From the IMG/VR virus record IMGVR_UViG_3300035698_008169, positions 1-55,644 of that record: a stretch of DNA of 55,644 bases; one strand, given 5' to 3'. The first letter of the stretch is position 1. The number at the start of each line of letters is the position of its first letter. A program made the position numbers and the translations under genes. This DNA comes from a virus. This document shows positions 7,834 to 17,886 of this stretch, piece by piece. The notes under the pieces were generated by a model that made no database searches, was not told the DNA's origin, and was given only the letters and a program-made list of their open reading frames with translations.

Positions 7834-9060
7834 CTATGTTGTCGGCATAAACCACAACACTAAACGATAAGATTTCCCACCATGATCACTACCATTGCTA
7901 TGCCATCTAAAAACTCCTGTGCCAGTGTTATAATCAAAATTATTATCTGTAGTCTCACATTCCCAACTACTGGCACCTTCATCTACCATCATATGTCCAC
8001 CCATAAATGTTAAACCCGAAGATAGAGTAAATTCTACGTCCCCACTACCATTCAATGTCCCAATAACGCACAGCGGCATTATACTATAATTTTGGTTAAT
8101 AGTTGCCGTTCCAACGCTAGCAGTGAAAACGCCCCCAAATTGAGTTTCATCTGCTCGTATGCGTTGCTTCGTTGGAGCATATAAATCTATCTGACCCTGT
8201 CCGCTTGCGGTACTACCATAAACACCAAGACAAGTTCCATTCCTACCATTAAATACTTTAAAATCTCTGTAATAACTGGTGCCACCACTATGTCCCGACT
8301 GATTCACCCATATTTGAGCACCATCACTAGCATAATTCCATCCAGCGCCTATTCCACCATTATCACTGTCAATCCATATATCGCAAGCGCCAGTGCCGTC
8401 ATCAAAAAATGTTGTATCGGTAAAAGTCTTCTCACCAGAAATTGTTTGGTTAGTGGCTAGGGTAACATAACCAGCTAGAGACGGTATACTATCAATAACA
8501 TATTGCATATTAGCTACATGATAAGGCTGTGTTGGGGCTGAATGGGGGGTGTATAACCAACCACCAGCTTGAGTAACAAGAATGCGGTCAGCTATTGGTG
8601 TCGATCCGTCATAAGTAGTAAAACCATCTAATAAATCAGCATCCAAATTAATGACTTTTGTAGAACCCGCAACCACCGTAAATGGGGCACCGACATTATT
8701 AAACGCTACTGTAGCACCATTATCAAATGTGGCGGTAGCACCGCTAGCAAATGTCATATTAGAAAGATTAGCAAACGTTGCAGCAGCGCCGCCCTGCCAA
8801 GCGAGGGTTCCAAAAATAGAATCACCATATCTGTTCGCATGTCCTTGACAAAGTTTGGCCACAGCATCGGTAAGGTTATCATCGTCGGCTATGGTATCTG
8901 CTGGAGCACCACCTGGGGCACCCACACCATGTACAACGTAACCATAACTAAGGTACGAAGGTTTATTTTCACCTTCATCGGCTGCGCCGATATAAGCCAA
9001 AGTTTGTGTAGTTAAAGGGGTAATCAGCTGTCCGCTTTCCCCATCATCTAATCTAAGCAT
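7834..9060 (-). CDS. Tail fibre protein
   Basis: This 408-aa protein is Gly/Ala/Thr/Asn-rich and beta-structured, typical of a trimeric tail fibre. A NQTISGEKTFT element near the middle (about residue 205) is a motif found in many phage tail fibres. The C-terminal about 100 residues, rich in Trp and Gly, look like a receptor-binding tip. The N-terminus (MLRLDDGESGQL) is probably the attachment segment. It ends with TAG and is the last fibre gene of the baseplate/tail-fibre operon, preceded by GAAGGAG at a good distance. Confidence 0.75.
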   Translation of the reverse strand: MLRLDDGESGQLITPLTTQTLAYIGAADEGENKPSYLSYGYVVHGVGAPGGAPADTIADDDNLTDAVAKLCQGHANRYGDSIFGTLAWQGGAAATFANLSNMTFASGATATFDNGATVAFNNVGAPFTVVAGSTKVINLDADLLDGFTTYDGSTPIADRILVTQAGGWLYTPHSAPTQPYHVANMQYVIDSIPSLAGYVTLATNQTISGEKTFTDTTFFDDGTGACDIWIDSDNGGIGAGWNYASDGAQIWVNQSGHSGGTSYYRDFKVFNGRNGTCLGVYGSTASGQGQIDLYAPTKQRIRADETQFGGVFTASVGTATINQNYSIMPLCVIGTLNGSGDVEFTLSSGLTFMGGHMMVDEGASSWECETTDNNFDYNTGTGVFRWHSNGSDHGGKSYRLVLWFMPTT

Positions 9061-9079
9061 TACGTTTCTCCTTCATTTA

Positions 9080-10753
9080 TTATATACCTACGTATATGGC
9101 GTCATTAACCCTACGACAAATTATAACACGGTCTGGGTTTGGCTCATATAAAGCCGAAGTAATCACAGCCACGTCAGTAATTGGTTGCAAATCTTTATCT
9201 GCACTTTTATCTAAATTAGCATATACAACCATGTTATTGTTTGGTATAATGATAGAACCAGCAAAATCAGCGACTCTAATATAATTAGTAAAGGCTGTGC
9301 CCGGTAACAAAATGACAAAATCAGAAGTAAACGTCATGTCATTAGCGCCAAGAGTCCAAGTGATAACACCACCACCATTAAGGCCTATTCCAAATGAAGC
9401 TAGGTTGGCTGGGGCCTCTTCATACCAATAATTATTTGTGGTAGTATCACCAAATTTAATCTCAAGAATCCGGGACATCATAAAATCCATCCATTCTTTA
9501 AGATTGTCTAATTCTTTATCACCACCAAGAAAAGCATTAACATCAACAAACAAATCAGCATTTGGTTCCCCCGGAGAGGCCATTACGTATCTGTAACTTC
9601 CACCTGCGTTTGCGACAGCGGTAAAAGACCATTGATCGGCCAACGTATGACCAATGTCACCCGGAGTAGCGTCAAAAGTCCAAGATTCACCAATAGTATG
9701 ACCATCGACAGCAGCAAAAGTTATGGTAACACCATCGCTTAATGTTTGGGCAGCGCCAGTAATGCCAACACCAACCGTAGGGGCTCCACCATCATCCCAA
9801 GTAAATGTATCTGGACTTGGTACTGAGGCGTCGATTGTAATTGTATATGTTTTTACTGTAGAGCCAGTATATGTGCCGCCGGATGTTCCATCATTTAAAC
9901 CAACGCCAGCAAATACTGCATCATTAACTTCCGATTCGAAAGTTATATATACGGCTTTTTCTATAAGTTGTGGGGTGTCTGCGGTAATCGGGATAGCTGC
10001 TGACCACGTACCACCGCCATCATTAGACCAGACAAAATCATCTGGAGCACCAGTAGCATCAATTTCTATTAAATAACCCGTGTCTGAAATGCCAGTAAAA
10101 GCACCGGCAGCAGTCATGTCATCAATGCCCGCACTCAAAAAAGTAACCGTTCCAACACTACCAATACCAGCAAAAAACGTATTTTTGCCAAGTCTGTAAT
10201 AAAGGTTTCTCTCATCTTCAATAGATGTAACATTTCCTACCCCATCTACTACCACTTTACAAACTAAAATGTGCGCGGGGTCGGCAGAGGGAGAACCCAG
10301 AGTAACTACAGTGGTTAACTCTTTTATCTCGGCGGTATCAACTGTCTCTTGGTACTCACCACCAGAGCCATCATTGGCTGCTGGATTCCAAAAAGTTCTA
10401 AGACCTGGAGAAGTGGTAGCCCTATCTATCATAATATGTATATAATTATCATTAGCGGCCGTACAAGTGACATTGTCCACTGTGGTAGTGGCCTCTGTGA
10501 TAAATAATGTGCCACGTAAATTAGACGGGTCAAGAGCATTAAATAATGCCGAATTAGTAACGTCTAAAGAAATCACACTACCACCGGCCCACGCAGGTAT
10601 AAAACCCTTAACGACCCACGCAGTTTCACCACCAGTTAATAGGTGTAGATTCTGCAATTGAAGATCGTCTTCCATGAAATTTTGCAAATTATCATAATCT
10701 GGAAGGTCATATCTTTCATATGCCCACATTTTAACTTTTTGACTCTGACCCAT
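9080..10753 (-). CDS. Tail fibre or baseplate-attached fibre with a duplicated beta module
   Basis: This 557-aa virion protein begins with an N-terminal region (about 1-200) of the kind that joins fibres to the baseplate, including an IEDERN segment. It then carries two copies of a beta module, at about 207-273 and 282-363. The more complete copy ends GHTIGESWTFDAT, and both share a Y-x-I-x-ID start and an F-x-W-x-DGG core. A third copy occurs in the fibre at 47842-49512. The C-terminal third is another beta-rich domain. It lies between the 508-aa baseplate protein and the terminal fibre, with a strong AAGGAG site. Confidence 0.7.
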   Translation of the reverse strand: MGQSQKVKMWAYERYDLPDYDNLQNFMEDDLQLQNLHLLTGGETAWVVKGFIPAWAGGSVISLDVTNSALFNALDPSNLRGTLFITEATTTVDNVTCTAANDNYIHIMIDRATTSPGLRTFWNPAANDGSGGEYQETVDTAEIKELTTVVTLGSPSADPAHILVCKVVVDGVGNVTSIEDERNLYYRLGKNTFFAGIGSVGTVTFLSAGIDDMTAAGAFTGISDTGYLIEIDATGAPDDFVWSNDGGGTWSAAIPITADTPQLIEKAVYITFESEVNDAVFAGVGLNDGTSGGTYTGSTVKTYTITIDASVPSPDTFTWDDGGAPTVGVGITGAAQTLSDGVTITFAAVDGHTIGESWTFDATPGDIGHTLADQWSFTAVANAGGSYRYVMASPGEPNADLFVDVNAFLGGDKELDNLKEWMDFMMSRILEIKFGDTTTNNYWYEEAPANLASFGIGLNGGGVITWTLGANDMTFTSDFVILLPGTAFTNYIRVADFAGSIIIPNNNMVVYANLDKSADKDLQPITDVAVITSALYEPNPDRVIICRRVNDAIYVGI

Positions 10754-10765
10754 ATCTTCTCCTTC

Positions 10766-12292
10766 TTATGCTAATATAACGGTTATAAGACCGTTCCACA
10801 TCATTAATTGTTGAGTTAGTGTATCATACCAAATACGACCAGCTTCTGGAAGTCCCCATCCTATAATCATTGCCTGCCAATGTATTGTTTCCATTTTAGG
10901 TGGCTGGAACCAAGCTTGTCCACCGATTCCACCTGCTGGTCCATAATTATACCACCCAGGTAGCCCATCACCTTCGTACATATATTCTGTTTCATATATA
11001 TCAAATTCTAGTATCACCCCTGCTGCTTTAATAATGTCTAATACCTGAGTAATAAGTTCTTGAGCCACATGAGTATCTATAAAATATATGGGATAATCAC
11101 TGCCATCCTTGCGCGGGTATGTCGCGTCAGCATCTACGCCCACACTATTGTTTAAAAGAGTAATTTTAGCACCGGATGCCCACGTGTCCTCAAAAACATG
11201 AAGAGGATCAATAGATAGTAAAGTATTAGATAGTCTACCATTATAAGTGATCTTGTCCATATTATTGGTGCCCCAACCGAGCATTATATTACCAGTTTCG
11301 TTAGGGAAAGCGCTACAATCATCAACGGCGATCTGGTTTATGACACCACTTTCCCAAATAATGGCAGTGGTTAAACACGTAGTTTCTGACAGATACCAAT
11401 CAATAGTAGTATCATAAAAGAATGAGCCGGGCCAATACGGGTCTGCCGTTGTAGGAGGATCACCATCTAAGATGGTTGCATCTGTGTGAAATCGATGAGA
11501 ACCATACAAATCACTCAAAATCGGTATGAGGGCCGGAATTTTAATGATTAAGTGTTTTGGATAAATCTCAAATATTGTACATTCAACAGATTGAACACGG
11601 GCAGTATCAAAACCTAAAAGGACATTAGCGTCTGCGGCTAGATCTGGCAATCCGGTTACTGGATCTACATAAGCTTTAATCTGTATAGAACCACTAGGGC
11701 CTGGGGTATTAGTGTAGATTTTTACATAAACATCATTGGTGATAACGTCTATTTTAGATACGGCAGTAATCCTCTCACCATAAATGGCATTAATTTTAGT
11801 GCACACTTCTTCAGCAGTTGCTGTGCCAGCTACTGCAAAATCGGTTAATTCAAATTTAATAATTTTATCATCTTCATTGTCCGAAGCGATGGTTAAATAA
11901 TACGGAGCACCAGCAAAATTGTAAGTTTCTGCCGATGTAGAAGTAATAATAGAATGGGTATATTCTGGTCCCCAAAAAACTTCTAACAATTCGTAAATTA
12001 ATTTGCGCAGAGTCTTTGGTTTATATCCAGCTGCCAATATGTATTCTCTATATTGTTCATCATTAATGGGAGCAAGTGTAGGACGAATAACTCCCATTCC
12101 AGAACCCAAATAATCAAGGTATTTGCCGCTTGCCAATCTAACAAATAATTGGTTTTTGGTTTCTTCAATGTTTATGGCAACATTTTCATCAGATGCAGCC
12201 CAAGCTTTAACAAGTTGGGTGATCATCTGGTTATTACCGACCTTATAAAAGCTCGGTATGAATTTTTGCATTCTTTCGTATTTAGTTACCAT
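10766..12292 (-). CDS. Baseplate-associated tail protein (after baseplate J), with C-terminal tip module
   Basis: By position right after the baseplate J protein, this 508-aa protein is the likely equivalent of the gpI-type tail protein linking the baseplate to fibres. The N-terminal about 110 residues are helical (YLDYLGSGMGV, ELLEVFWG), resembling tail-associated proteins that follow baseplate J in many phages. The last about 35 residues (GLPEAGRIWYD, LMMWNG) form a small module repeated in two short stand-alone genes at 49524-49959. The specific function is inferred from order, not from a full family match. Confidence 0.6.
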   Translation of the reverse strand: MVTKYERMQKFIPSFYKVGNNQMITQLVKAWAASDENVAINIEETKNQLFVRLASGKYLDYLGSGMGVIRPTLAPINDEQYREYILAAGYKPKTLRKLIYELLEVFWGPEYTHSIITSTSAETYNFAGAPYYLTIASDNEDDKIIKFELTDFAVAGTATAEEVCTKINAIYGERITAVSKIDVITNDVYVKIYTNTPGPSGSIQIKAYVDPVTGLPDLAADANVLLGFDTARVQSVECTIFEIYPKHLIIKIPALIPILSDLYGSHRFHTDATILDGDPPTTADPYWPGSFFYDTTIDWYLSETTCLTTAIIWESGVINQIAVDDCSAFPNETGNIMLGWGTNNMDKITYNGRLSNTLLSIDPLHVFEDTWASGAKITLLNNSVGVDADATYPRKDGSDYPIYFIDTHVAQELITQVLDIIKAAGVILEFDIYETEYMYEGDGLPGWYNYGPAGGIGGQAWFQPPKMETIHWQAMIIGWGLPEAGRIWYDTLTQQLMMWNGLITVILA

Positions 12293-12296
12293 AATG

Positions 12297-15200
12297 TTAT
12301 CCCACCACTATATCTTCTTCTCTAATTCTTAATAATTGGTTGTCCGACACCGCAGTATTGCTGGTTGGTAACAGGTATTCTATGTCCCAAACTCCTGTTA
12401 TGCCCTGTAGTCGATATGTTAATTCTGTTAAAATTAAATCATCACCAACTCCAAGTGCATTAATGTAAGTGGAGATCGTGGCCTTAACTGAGTTACTAAC
12501 TGAACTTAGAGACGTCCCAGAATCAGTGGTGATGTTTACGTTGATGCGGCACGGTTTTATAACCGGATAGGCTACTTCAATTTGTACACCTGCAGCTTTA
12601 TACCCAGGATAGGTATCAAGATCTTCGTCCCATCCGTCTAGCGTTCTTTGTACTTCTCTAATTAATCCTGTGTAAAATTTATATCCATCTAGACCACTGT
12701 ACATGCCCGACAGAAAACTAAATTGATTGTAGTCTACAATCCGTGCGCTAGAGGTTGTTGTGTACGCTGAAATATCGGTGGCAGCTGTGAATGGGTAAGT
12801 ATCATCAAAAGTAACGGTATACGGCCCACCGCCAACAATGTTAGAAATGTAACAAGGCGTTGCCACAGTGTCGTCATCAACAACATTAACATATAAACCA
12901 ACCGATAAACCATCAATGCTGCTAGCTGTACAAGTTCCCGTTACTGTGCCATCTGTAGCAAAAGGTATGGAAATACTGTTCCCAGTACCTCCAGCGATTT
13001 GAACACTTTTTTCAGATCCAGGCTCTGTGGCTGAAATTTGAACTTTTGTATCATCGTCTACGGACTCTATCTCAGCAAAAATCCCAAGAGTTGTAAAATT
13101 CGGATTGCTCATTAAATTGGCACAATTTTTGGCCGTACGAGGCATTATTTTAAAAGTGTCACCAATGGCTGGTACTGCGGGCAATGCCCCCCAAGCCACG
13201 TCTAACAAAATATCTCCTAGCGTTCCATCATAACCAATAATTGGTCTAATAATGTTTCTTAATGCGACTGTTGTTGAGGACTCATCAAATTGAAGATGAC
13301 ACCCAACAAAAACACTATCTGTGGGATACATAGAATTAAAACTGCTTCCACGGACTGTGTTAGCCGCTAGCGGAGGAGCAGTAACTGATACTGTCCCCGC
13401 TTGATGCATTGATACATTAAAAGATCTGTTTACAGCATCATTATCAAGGATAACCATTAAAGTCTGGTCACGTCCAAAGGAGTAAGTCTCAGAATTGGCG
13501 CTTTCTACATAGGCACTACTGGGTGCTTGATTTGAATATAATGTGTCAGTGGTAAAAGTTAGGGCTGGGTCAAGACCAGCAGTTGCAGGAATGAGTATAA
13601 ACCCAGTAGTTTCATCCCATGTATTGGTGCGCACCGATAAATAAGTGTCTGCGCCAATCGTATAAGCAAAAAACGTACAACCATTTAAATCCCCAGTGGC
13701 ATTAAGTGTGGTGGCTAATGCTGCGGCCGATTGTGTTAAGGGCGCTGCAAAATTATGTGTTTGTGTAGCTCCACCATCTACTTGAACATCCATGGTATTG
13801 CCAGCGGTTACACTATAGGGACCAGGGGATAAACACCTAAGCCACGCTCTGGTGTAAGCAGTGCCTGCTGTTAATCGATCATAAGCATCAAGCGGTTCAA
13901 CTAGTTTAATCTGCCCGTTGTATCGATTTAAGTAGTAGTTTGCGTCCTGACCAGTGTCTGCCGCAGTTGGGAATTGTAACACAAGAGTATTGGCACTTCC
14001 ACCAGTAATCCATATTCTCGAATCTGATGAATTAGTATTATGTGAAGTTATTCTAATAACGCCAGTTACAGTTACTTCTGCAAAGGCGCCAGCGAGTTGC
14101 GAGTTGATCATATCAATGACTTGAGTAGCTGTATAAGTTCCTGCTCCAGGCCACACAAAAACAACTTGCTGAGTAGCTGCCTGATCTACGATAATATCTA
14201 GGGGCATATTGTTAACAGGAAATGTATAAGTTGGACCTGCAACTCCACTTTCTACCCAAGCTGTGTCACCGTCTTTGCTGAGCAATGCCTCGTTTAAGTA
14301 TAAATTTAATGTGTAAATTGGCTCATCTTCAACAAAATTAAGCGCGTCGTTAGCATCGGTAGCAGACGCGGCCTGTATTTCAATTTTTTCGTTGGTAACG
14401 TCTCTGGCTTGTACTACTATATAACGTCTTCCGCCGGTAGTTCTGGCCTCAGCAAGATCTGATAATTCACTAATGGCCGCTGCAACTTCTTCTGCTGTGG
14501 CCGCTGACATGTTGGAAAATTGAGTGGCCAAAAAACTGATTTCTTCTTCGGCATCATTGATTACAATTTTCAAATTGTTTTGGGCGACCAAATTATATGG
14601 TTCTGCAGATCTACTGATTAAAGACGCTTTTACTAGGGGATAATTATCTAATTGAAAATAACGCTCACCACCAGTGGCTTCGTCAATAATGTTCTCAGAA
14701 CCAATCCCGGAATAGGTCGGCTCAAGCCCAGTGCCGTCATCAACATAAAGGTAAGACGGTTTATCAAGCTGAGTGGCTTCAATGAAACTTGTAGAAATGA
14801 CCGTCGCTTGTTGGTCTACACTAGTTACTCCAGAGATTTGACTTAATACTGATGTTTTTGTGGCTCTAGAAAGCGACTGAATGTGATTTTTAATTCTGCC
14901 TCTTAGAGTTTGGTCACTTTCAATGTCCTTACCATTAGTAAAACTCTCTTCATTTTCCACTTCTGCATTAAGGAACGGCGGGGAAGAAAACATTGTAATG
15001 GCACCAACTGGAACATTGTAAATACTACCAGTCTCTTCTGCATCTACGATGATGTCTTCTATTTCATCTTCACCATCTAGCATAAAAGCATCTTCTCTTA
15101 CTGAATAATTCAATTGTGGGTTTACGTCTGTTTCTGGGACATAACATGACGTGCCAGCGCTTACAGTTCTTAAACCACCCTGTGAAAGGATGATTGACTC

Positions 15201-15722
15201 TTCGGTTCCGTGATTGTTGCCCACCCCAACCGTCAGAGTAAATTGATAATAAGAACCTACGGCTGTAATGCCGCCTACGGGATCAATGACACGATTCTCT
15301 ACGTTGTTGGTATCACGACCTATGATGATAGTATCACCATCAGAAAATCCAGTGGCATCTTCAACATATACGTAAGTTTGCCCTGAAATTGGTCCGGGTT
15401 GTCCAGAAAAAAACTTTGTAGAAATTTTAGTGATGACTGAATCTGTGACTGTAACATGGCCACTAGTTTTAGTAGGATCTGCTCTTTCAAGACCGTATTC
15501 CAACGCCCTCTCATCAAGGTCATCGCCAGTAGTAGTATCAAGGTTGAACACTTTAATGACGTCAACCATTGTTAGATATTGTTGATAATCTTCGTTGGCT
15601 ACGGCCTCTAAGAGCGTCAATAGAACTGAACCAGCATTAATATCAGTAAGAGGAGTGTTGGCAACGACATACGCTACCAAATCTTCTAAAACCATAGGAA
15701 AACTTTTAAATTCGAGACTCAC
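12297..15722 (-). CDS. Baseplate J-like wedge protein
   Basis: This 1141-aa protein is a baseplate wedge subunit of the baseplate J/gp47 type. The N-terminus has the family's typical helical start (VLEDLVAYV, DINAGSVLLTLLEA, then DDLDERALEYGL). The C-terminus ends with the usual arm (INVNI, LTELTYRLQGITGV). Long beta-rich insertions in the middle make it far larger than P2 gpJ (about 300 aa). The start is GTG, preceded by AAGGAG at seven bases. It sits between the LysM/gp25-like protein and the 508-aa protein, the normal order of a contractile-tail baseplate operon. Confidence 0.9.
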   Translation of the reverse strand: MSLEFKSFPMVLEDLVAYVVANTPLTDINAGSVLLTLLEAVANEDYQQYLTMVDVIKVFNLDTTTGDDLDERALEYGLERADPTKTSGHVTVTDSVITKISTKFFSGQPGPISGQTYVYVEDATGFSDGDTIIIGRDTNNVENRVIDPVGGITAVGSYYQFTLTVGVGNNHGTEESIILSQGGLRTVSAGTSCYVPETDVNPQLNYSVREDAFMLDGEDEIEDIIVDAEETGSIYNVPVGAITMFSSPPFLNAEVENEESFTNGKDIESDQTLRGRIKNHIQSLSRATKTSVLSQISGVTSVDQQATVISTSFIEATQLDKPSYLYVDDGTGLEPTYSGIGSENIIDEATGGERYFQLDNYPLVKASLISRSAEPYNLVAQNNLKIVINDAEEEISFLATQFSNMSAATAEEVAAAISELSDLAEARTTGGRRYIVVQARDVTNEKIEIQAASATDANDALNFVEDEPIYTLNLYLNEALLSKDGDTAWVESGVAGPTYTFPVNNMPLDIIVDQAATQQVVFVWPGAGTYTATQVIDMINSQLAGAFAEVTVTGVIRITSHNTNSSDSRIWITGGSANTLVLQFPTAADTGQDANYYLNRYNGQIKLVEPLDAYDRLTAGTAYTRAWLRCLSPGPYSVTAGNTMDVQVDGGATQTHNFAAPLTQSAAALATTLNATGDLNGCTFFAYTIGADTYLSVRTNTWDETTGFILIPATAGLDPALTFTTDTLYSNQAPSSAYVESANSETYSFGRDQTLMVILDNDAVNRSFNVSMHQAGTVSVTAPPLAANTVRGSSFNSMYPTDSVFVGCHLQFDESSTTVALRNIIRPIIGYDGTLGDILLDVAWGALPAVPAIGDTFKIMPRTAKNCANLMSNPNFTTLGIFAEIESVDDDTKVQISATEPGSEKSVQIAGGTGNSISIPFATDGTVTGTCTASSIDGLSVGLYVNVVDDDTVATPCYISNIVGGGPYTVTFDDTYPFTAATDISAYTTTSSARIVDYNQFSFLSGMYSGLDGYKFYTGLIREVQRTLDGWDEDLDTYPGYKAAGVQIEVAYPVIKPCRINVNITTDSGTSLSSVSNSVKATISTYINALGVGDDLILTELTYRLQGITGVWDIEYLLPTSNTAVSDNQLLRIREEDIVVG

Positions 15723-15733
15723 AGTTATGCTCC

Positions 15734-17857
15734 TTATAATGAAATCTGCAAAGGTATTGTTCTACCAATGTTGGTAACTTGTACCCTCATATCAATTAAA
15801 ATCATGGGGCCATCGCGAACTAATGACATATCAGTAATCCTCTCAAAACGCGGATCAGATAATATGCTAGATTTAATATTGTCCATAATTTCATCGATTT
15901 TAGACGAATCTTTAAATCCGGGTTGCAGACTTACGCCTTTATATAAATGATATTTTAGTGCGCCCTGCTCTATAGACAACGCCAAATGTATAGCCTGCGC
16001 GGCGTTAGCTGCTCCGGCCACAAGGTCAATGTCTTGACGAGCATTGATTCTTAAATCGCCGTCTAGATTAATTTCAAGGTCTACGCCCATGCTTTTTTCT
16101 ACTTCAGACATATTCTCGGTAATATAAGTTTCTCGACCTTTAATAATATTATATTTAGTAATGGGAGAACTAGAGGGTATATAAATTTTATCCCCATATC
16201 CCAATGTTTTTGCTCCAAAATCTGCTGTTTCTTCAATGTAAGGGTGTTTTAGTTGATTAATGGCTACTATGTCGTACCATCGACTAACATCGCCTAAAGT
16301 TCTCATGGCGATCTCTTCTAATGTTTCTCCATATCGAATTGTAGTTACTATTGCAGAATTTGGTATGGTTAGAATCAATTCATTATTAAATAACCTTTGA
16401 ATACCTTCTAAAGTGGTCTTTTTTAATTTTATCTTGTCATTACTTGATAAAATAATGGAATTGGAAGTATTAAAAGCATCTACTGAAGATACTGTAGGAT
16501 CTGAAGTTTCTGTCGAAAAAATTAAATTGGTAGCTGTGGCTATCGTTAGGCCGCGCTGAACATAATTTAATCCCTTAAAAATTAAGAGCTCTTCTGGAGT
16601 GGCTTCTCTGTCTGCCGCTGGATTGGCTGTTGAAATACGTCCCATTCTAGCATTATAAGTAGAACTCCCCAGATTAGTCCTGTCCTCTAGGCTTCTTTCC
16701 AAGACGGTTATGTTCGCCTGTAAATCTGTATAAAATTTTCTTGGCAAAGCAGAAACTCTGTTTACTCCATTCTGTACGGCCTGTAACACGTTCGTTACAG
16801 CGTGAATTGGACTCATTATTAGAGTTTCAAAAGACTGTTCTATCTGCACCACATAATCTAGAGCTTGAGTAATTATGCCAGCCCCAGTATTAATTAAATC
16901 AATAGAACCAGTAAGGACCGTTTCCGCGTTTTCTAACTGTCCTAAAAATTGACCAAATGCACCTAACGAATCAGAATCATCAAGGCCCGGAAGAGCAAAA
17001 GTCCTTTTTAAAGCTCTAAGAGTAATATTGTAAGTATATAGAAACGGGTTAGACGCAGAACGAACCATGGTGAAGCCCGTAGGCTCAACAATCCAATCCT
17101 CTCCGTCTTTGCGATTTTTAAATACTAAAACGGCTTTTTTATGTCTTGGGTCTGCTTTTAATTGTGCGTAAGCTCTAAGATAGTTCTTGAGCATGTGGAA
17201 ATGATAAAACCCAGGGGGCTCGCCATTAAGAGCGCCAACTCCGCCCCATAAAGGTGCAGCCACCTCTCCCAATTGTCCACCCGGACCATTATAATTGCCA
17301 TCCAAAGCAGGCGCAGTGCCTTGACCCTTTGGGGGGTTAGCGTATTCTTTTTCTGTGTTCCAAATCCGAAGGTTGCCATTCGGACCTTTCCTAACGCCAT
17401 TATGAGACAAATAATTTCCAAGTGTCCCCTTCTGTACCCCGCCAGCACCCCTTCTAGGATGTACTCCGGTAGTCCCAGATAAGGTAATTTCTTTAAAAAT
17501 TGAACCAGAATGCTGAGATACTACACCTGTCTGAGTAGGAATTATGTTGATGGCAAACGGTTCGTGAACCGTAAGATTATTTGGATTAATGTTTAATTTA
17601 AACTCACTAAAGCTTTTGTGTTCCCCATCCTCATCCCCGACTTCATAAAATTTATGTGGTTTGTCATCAGACACCACCACAAAAGAATAACCTAAATTAA
17701 GACGCCAATTGGGTTGATTAGAAAGGACTTCACTACTCTCTTGAAGAAAATCCTGAAAGTATGAATACCACGGATACATAGAACCCTTGGAATAGCCACC
17801 TGTAAAAAAGTTGACAATCCCTTCACCCGCGTTTTTAATTGTAGAGACTAAACCCAT
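15734..17857 (-). CDS. Baseplate protein with LysM and gp25-like domains
   Basis: This 707-aa protein appears to join several baseplate functions. The N-terminal 270 residues look like the LysM-associated tail family (an NPNNLTV segment, then PTQTGVV and SGTTG). Residues 504-562 form a LysM-like domain (RYGETLEEIA, WYDIVAINQL, YGDKIYIP). Residues about 590-707 resemble the gp25/W wedge family, ending in a DPRFERI segment and a terminal beta strand. Separate genes usually encode the LysM protein and gp25, so a fusion is inferred. The ribosome binding site is weak; a TATAATTACA box lies 20 bases upstream of the ATG. Confidence 0.75.
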   Translation of the reverse strand: MGLVSTIKNAGEGIVNFFTGGYSKGSMYPWYSYFQDFLQESSEVLSNQPNWRLNLGYSFVVVSDDKPHKFYEVGDEDGEHKSFSEFKLNINPNNLTVHEPFAINIIPTQTGVVSQHSGSIFKEITLSGTTGVHPRRGAGGVQKGTLGNYLSHNGVRKGPNGNLRIWNTEKEYANPPKGQGTAPALDGNYNGPGGQLGEVAAPLWGGVGALNGEPPGFYHFHMLKNYLRAYAQLKADPRHKKAVLVFKNRKDGEDWIVEPTGFTMVRSASNPFLYTYNITLRALKRTFALPGLDDSDSLGAFGQFLGQLENAETVLTGSIDLINTGAGIITQALDYVVQIEQSFETLIMSPIHAVTNVLQAVQNGVNRVSALPRKFYTDLQANITVLERSLEDRTNLGSSTYNARMGRISTANPAADREATPEELLIFKGLNYVQRGLTIATATNLIFSTETSDPTVSSVDAFNTSNSIILSSNDKIKLKKTTLEGIQRLFNNELILTIPNSAIVTTIRYGETLEEIAMRTLGDVSRWYDIVAINQLKHPYIEETADFGAKTLGYGDKIYIPSSSPITKYNIIKGRETYITENMSEVEKSMGVDLEINLDGDLRINARQDIDLVAGAANAAQAIHLALSIEQGALKYHLYKGVSLQPGFKDSSKIDEIMDNIKSSILSDPRFERITDMSLVRDGPMILIDMRVQVTNIGRTIPLQISL

Positions 17858-17876
17858 GAGTATTCTTTCTCTTTTA

Positions 17877-17886
17877 TGTAATTATA
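17877..17886 (-). promoter_or_regulatory. Candidate late promoter box TATAATTACA
   Basis: An exact copy of a 10-base box that also lies upstream of two other virion genes, at 26604 and 39150. Here it overlaps the stop codon of the 533-aa baseplate protein and ends 20 bases before the start of the LysM/gp25-like gene. Confidence 0.45.
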
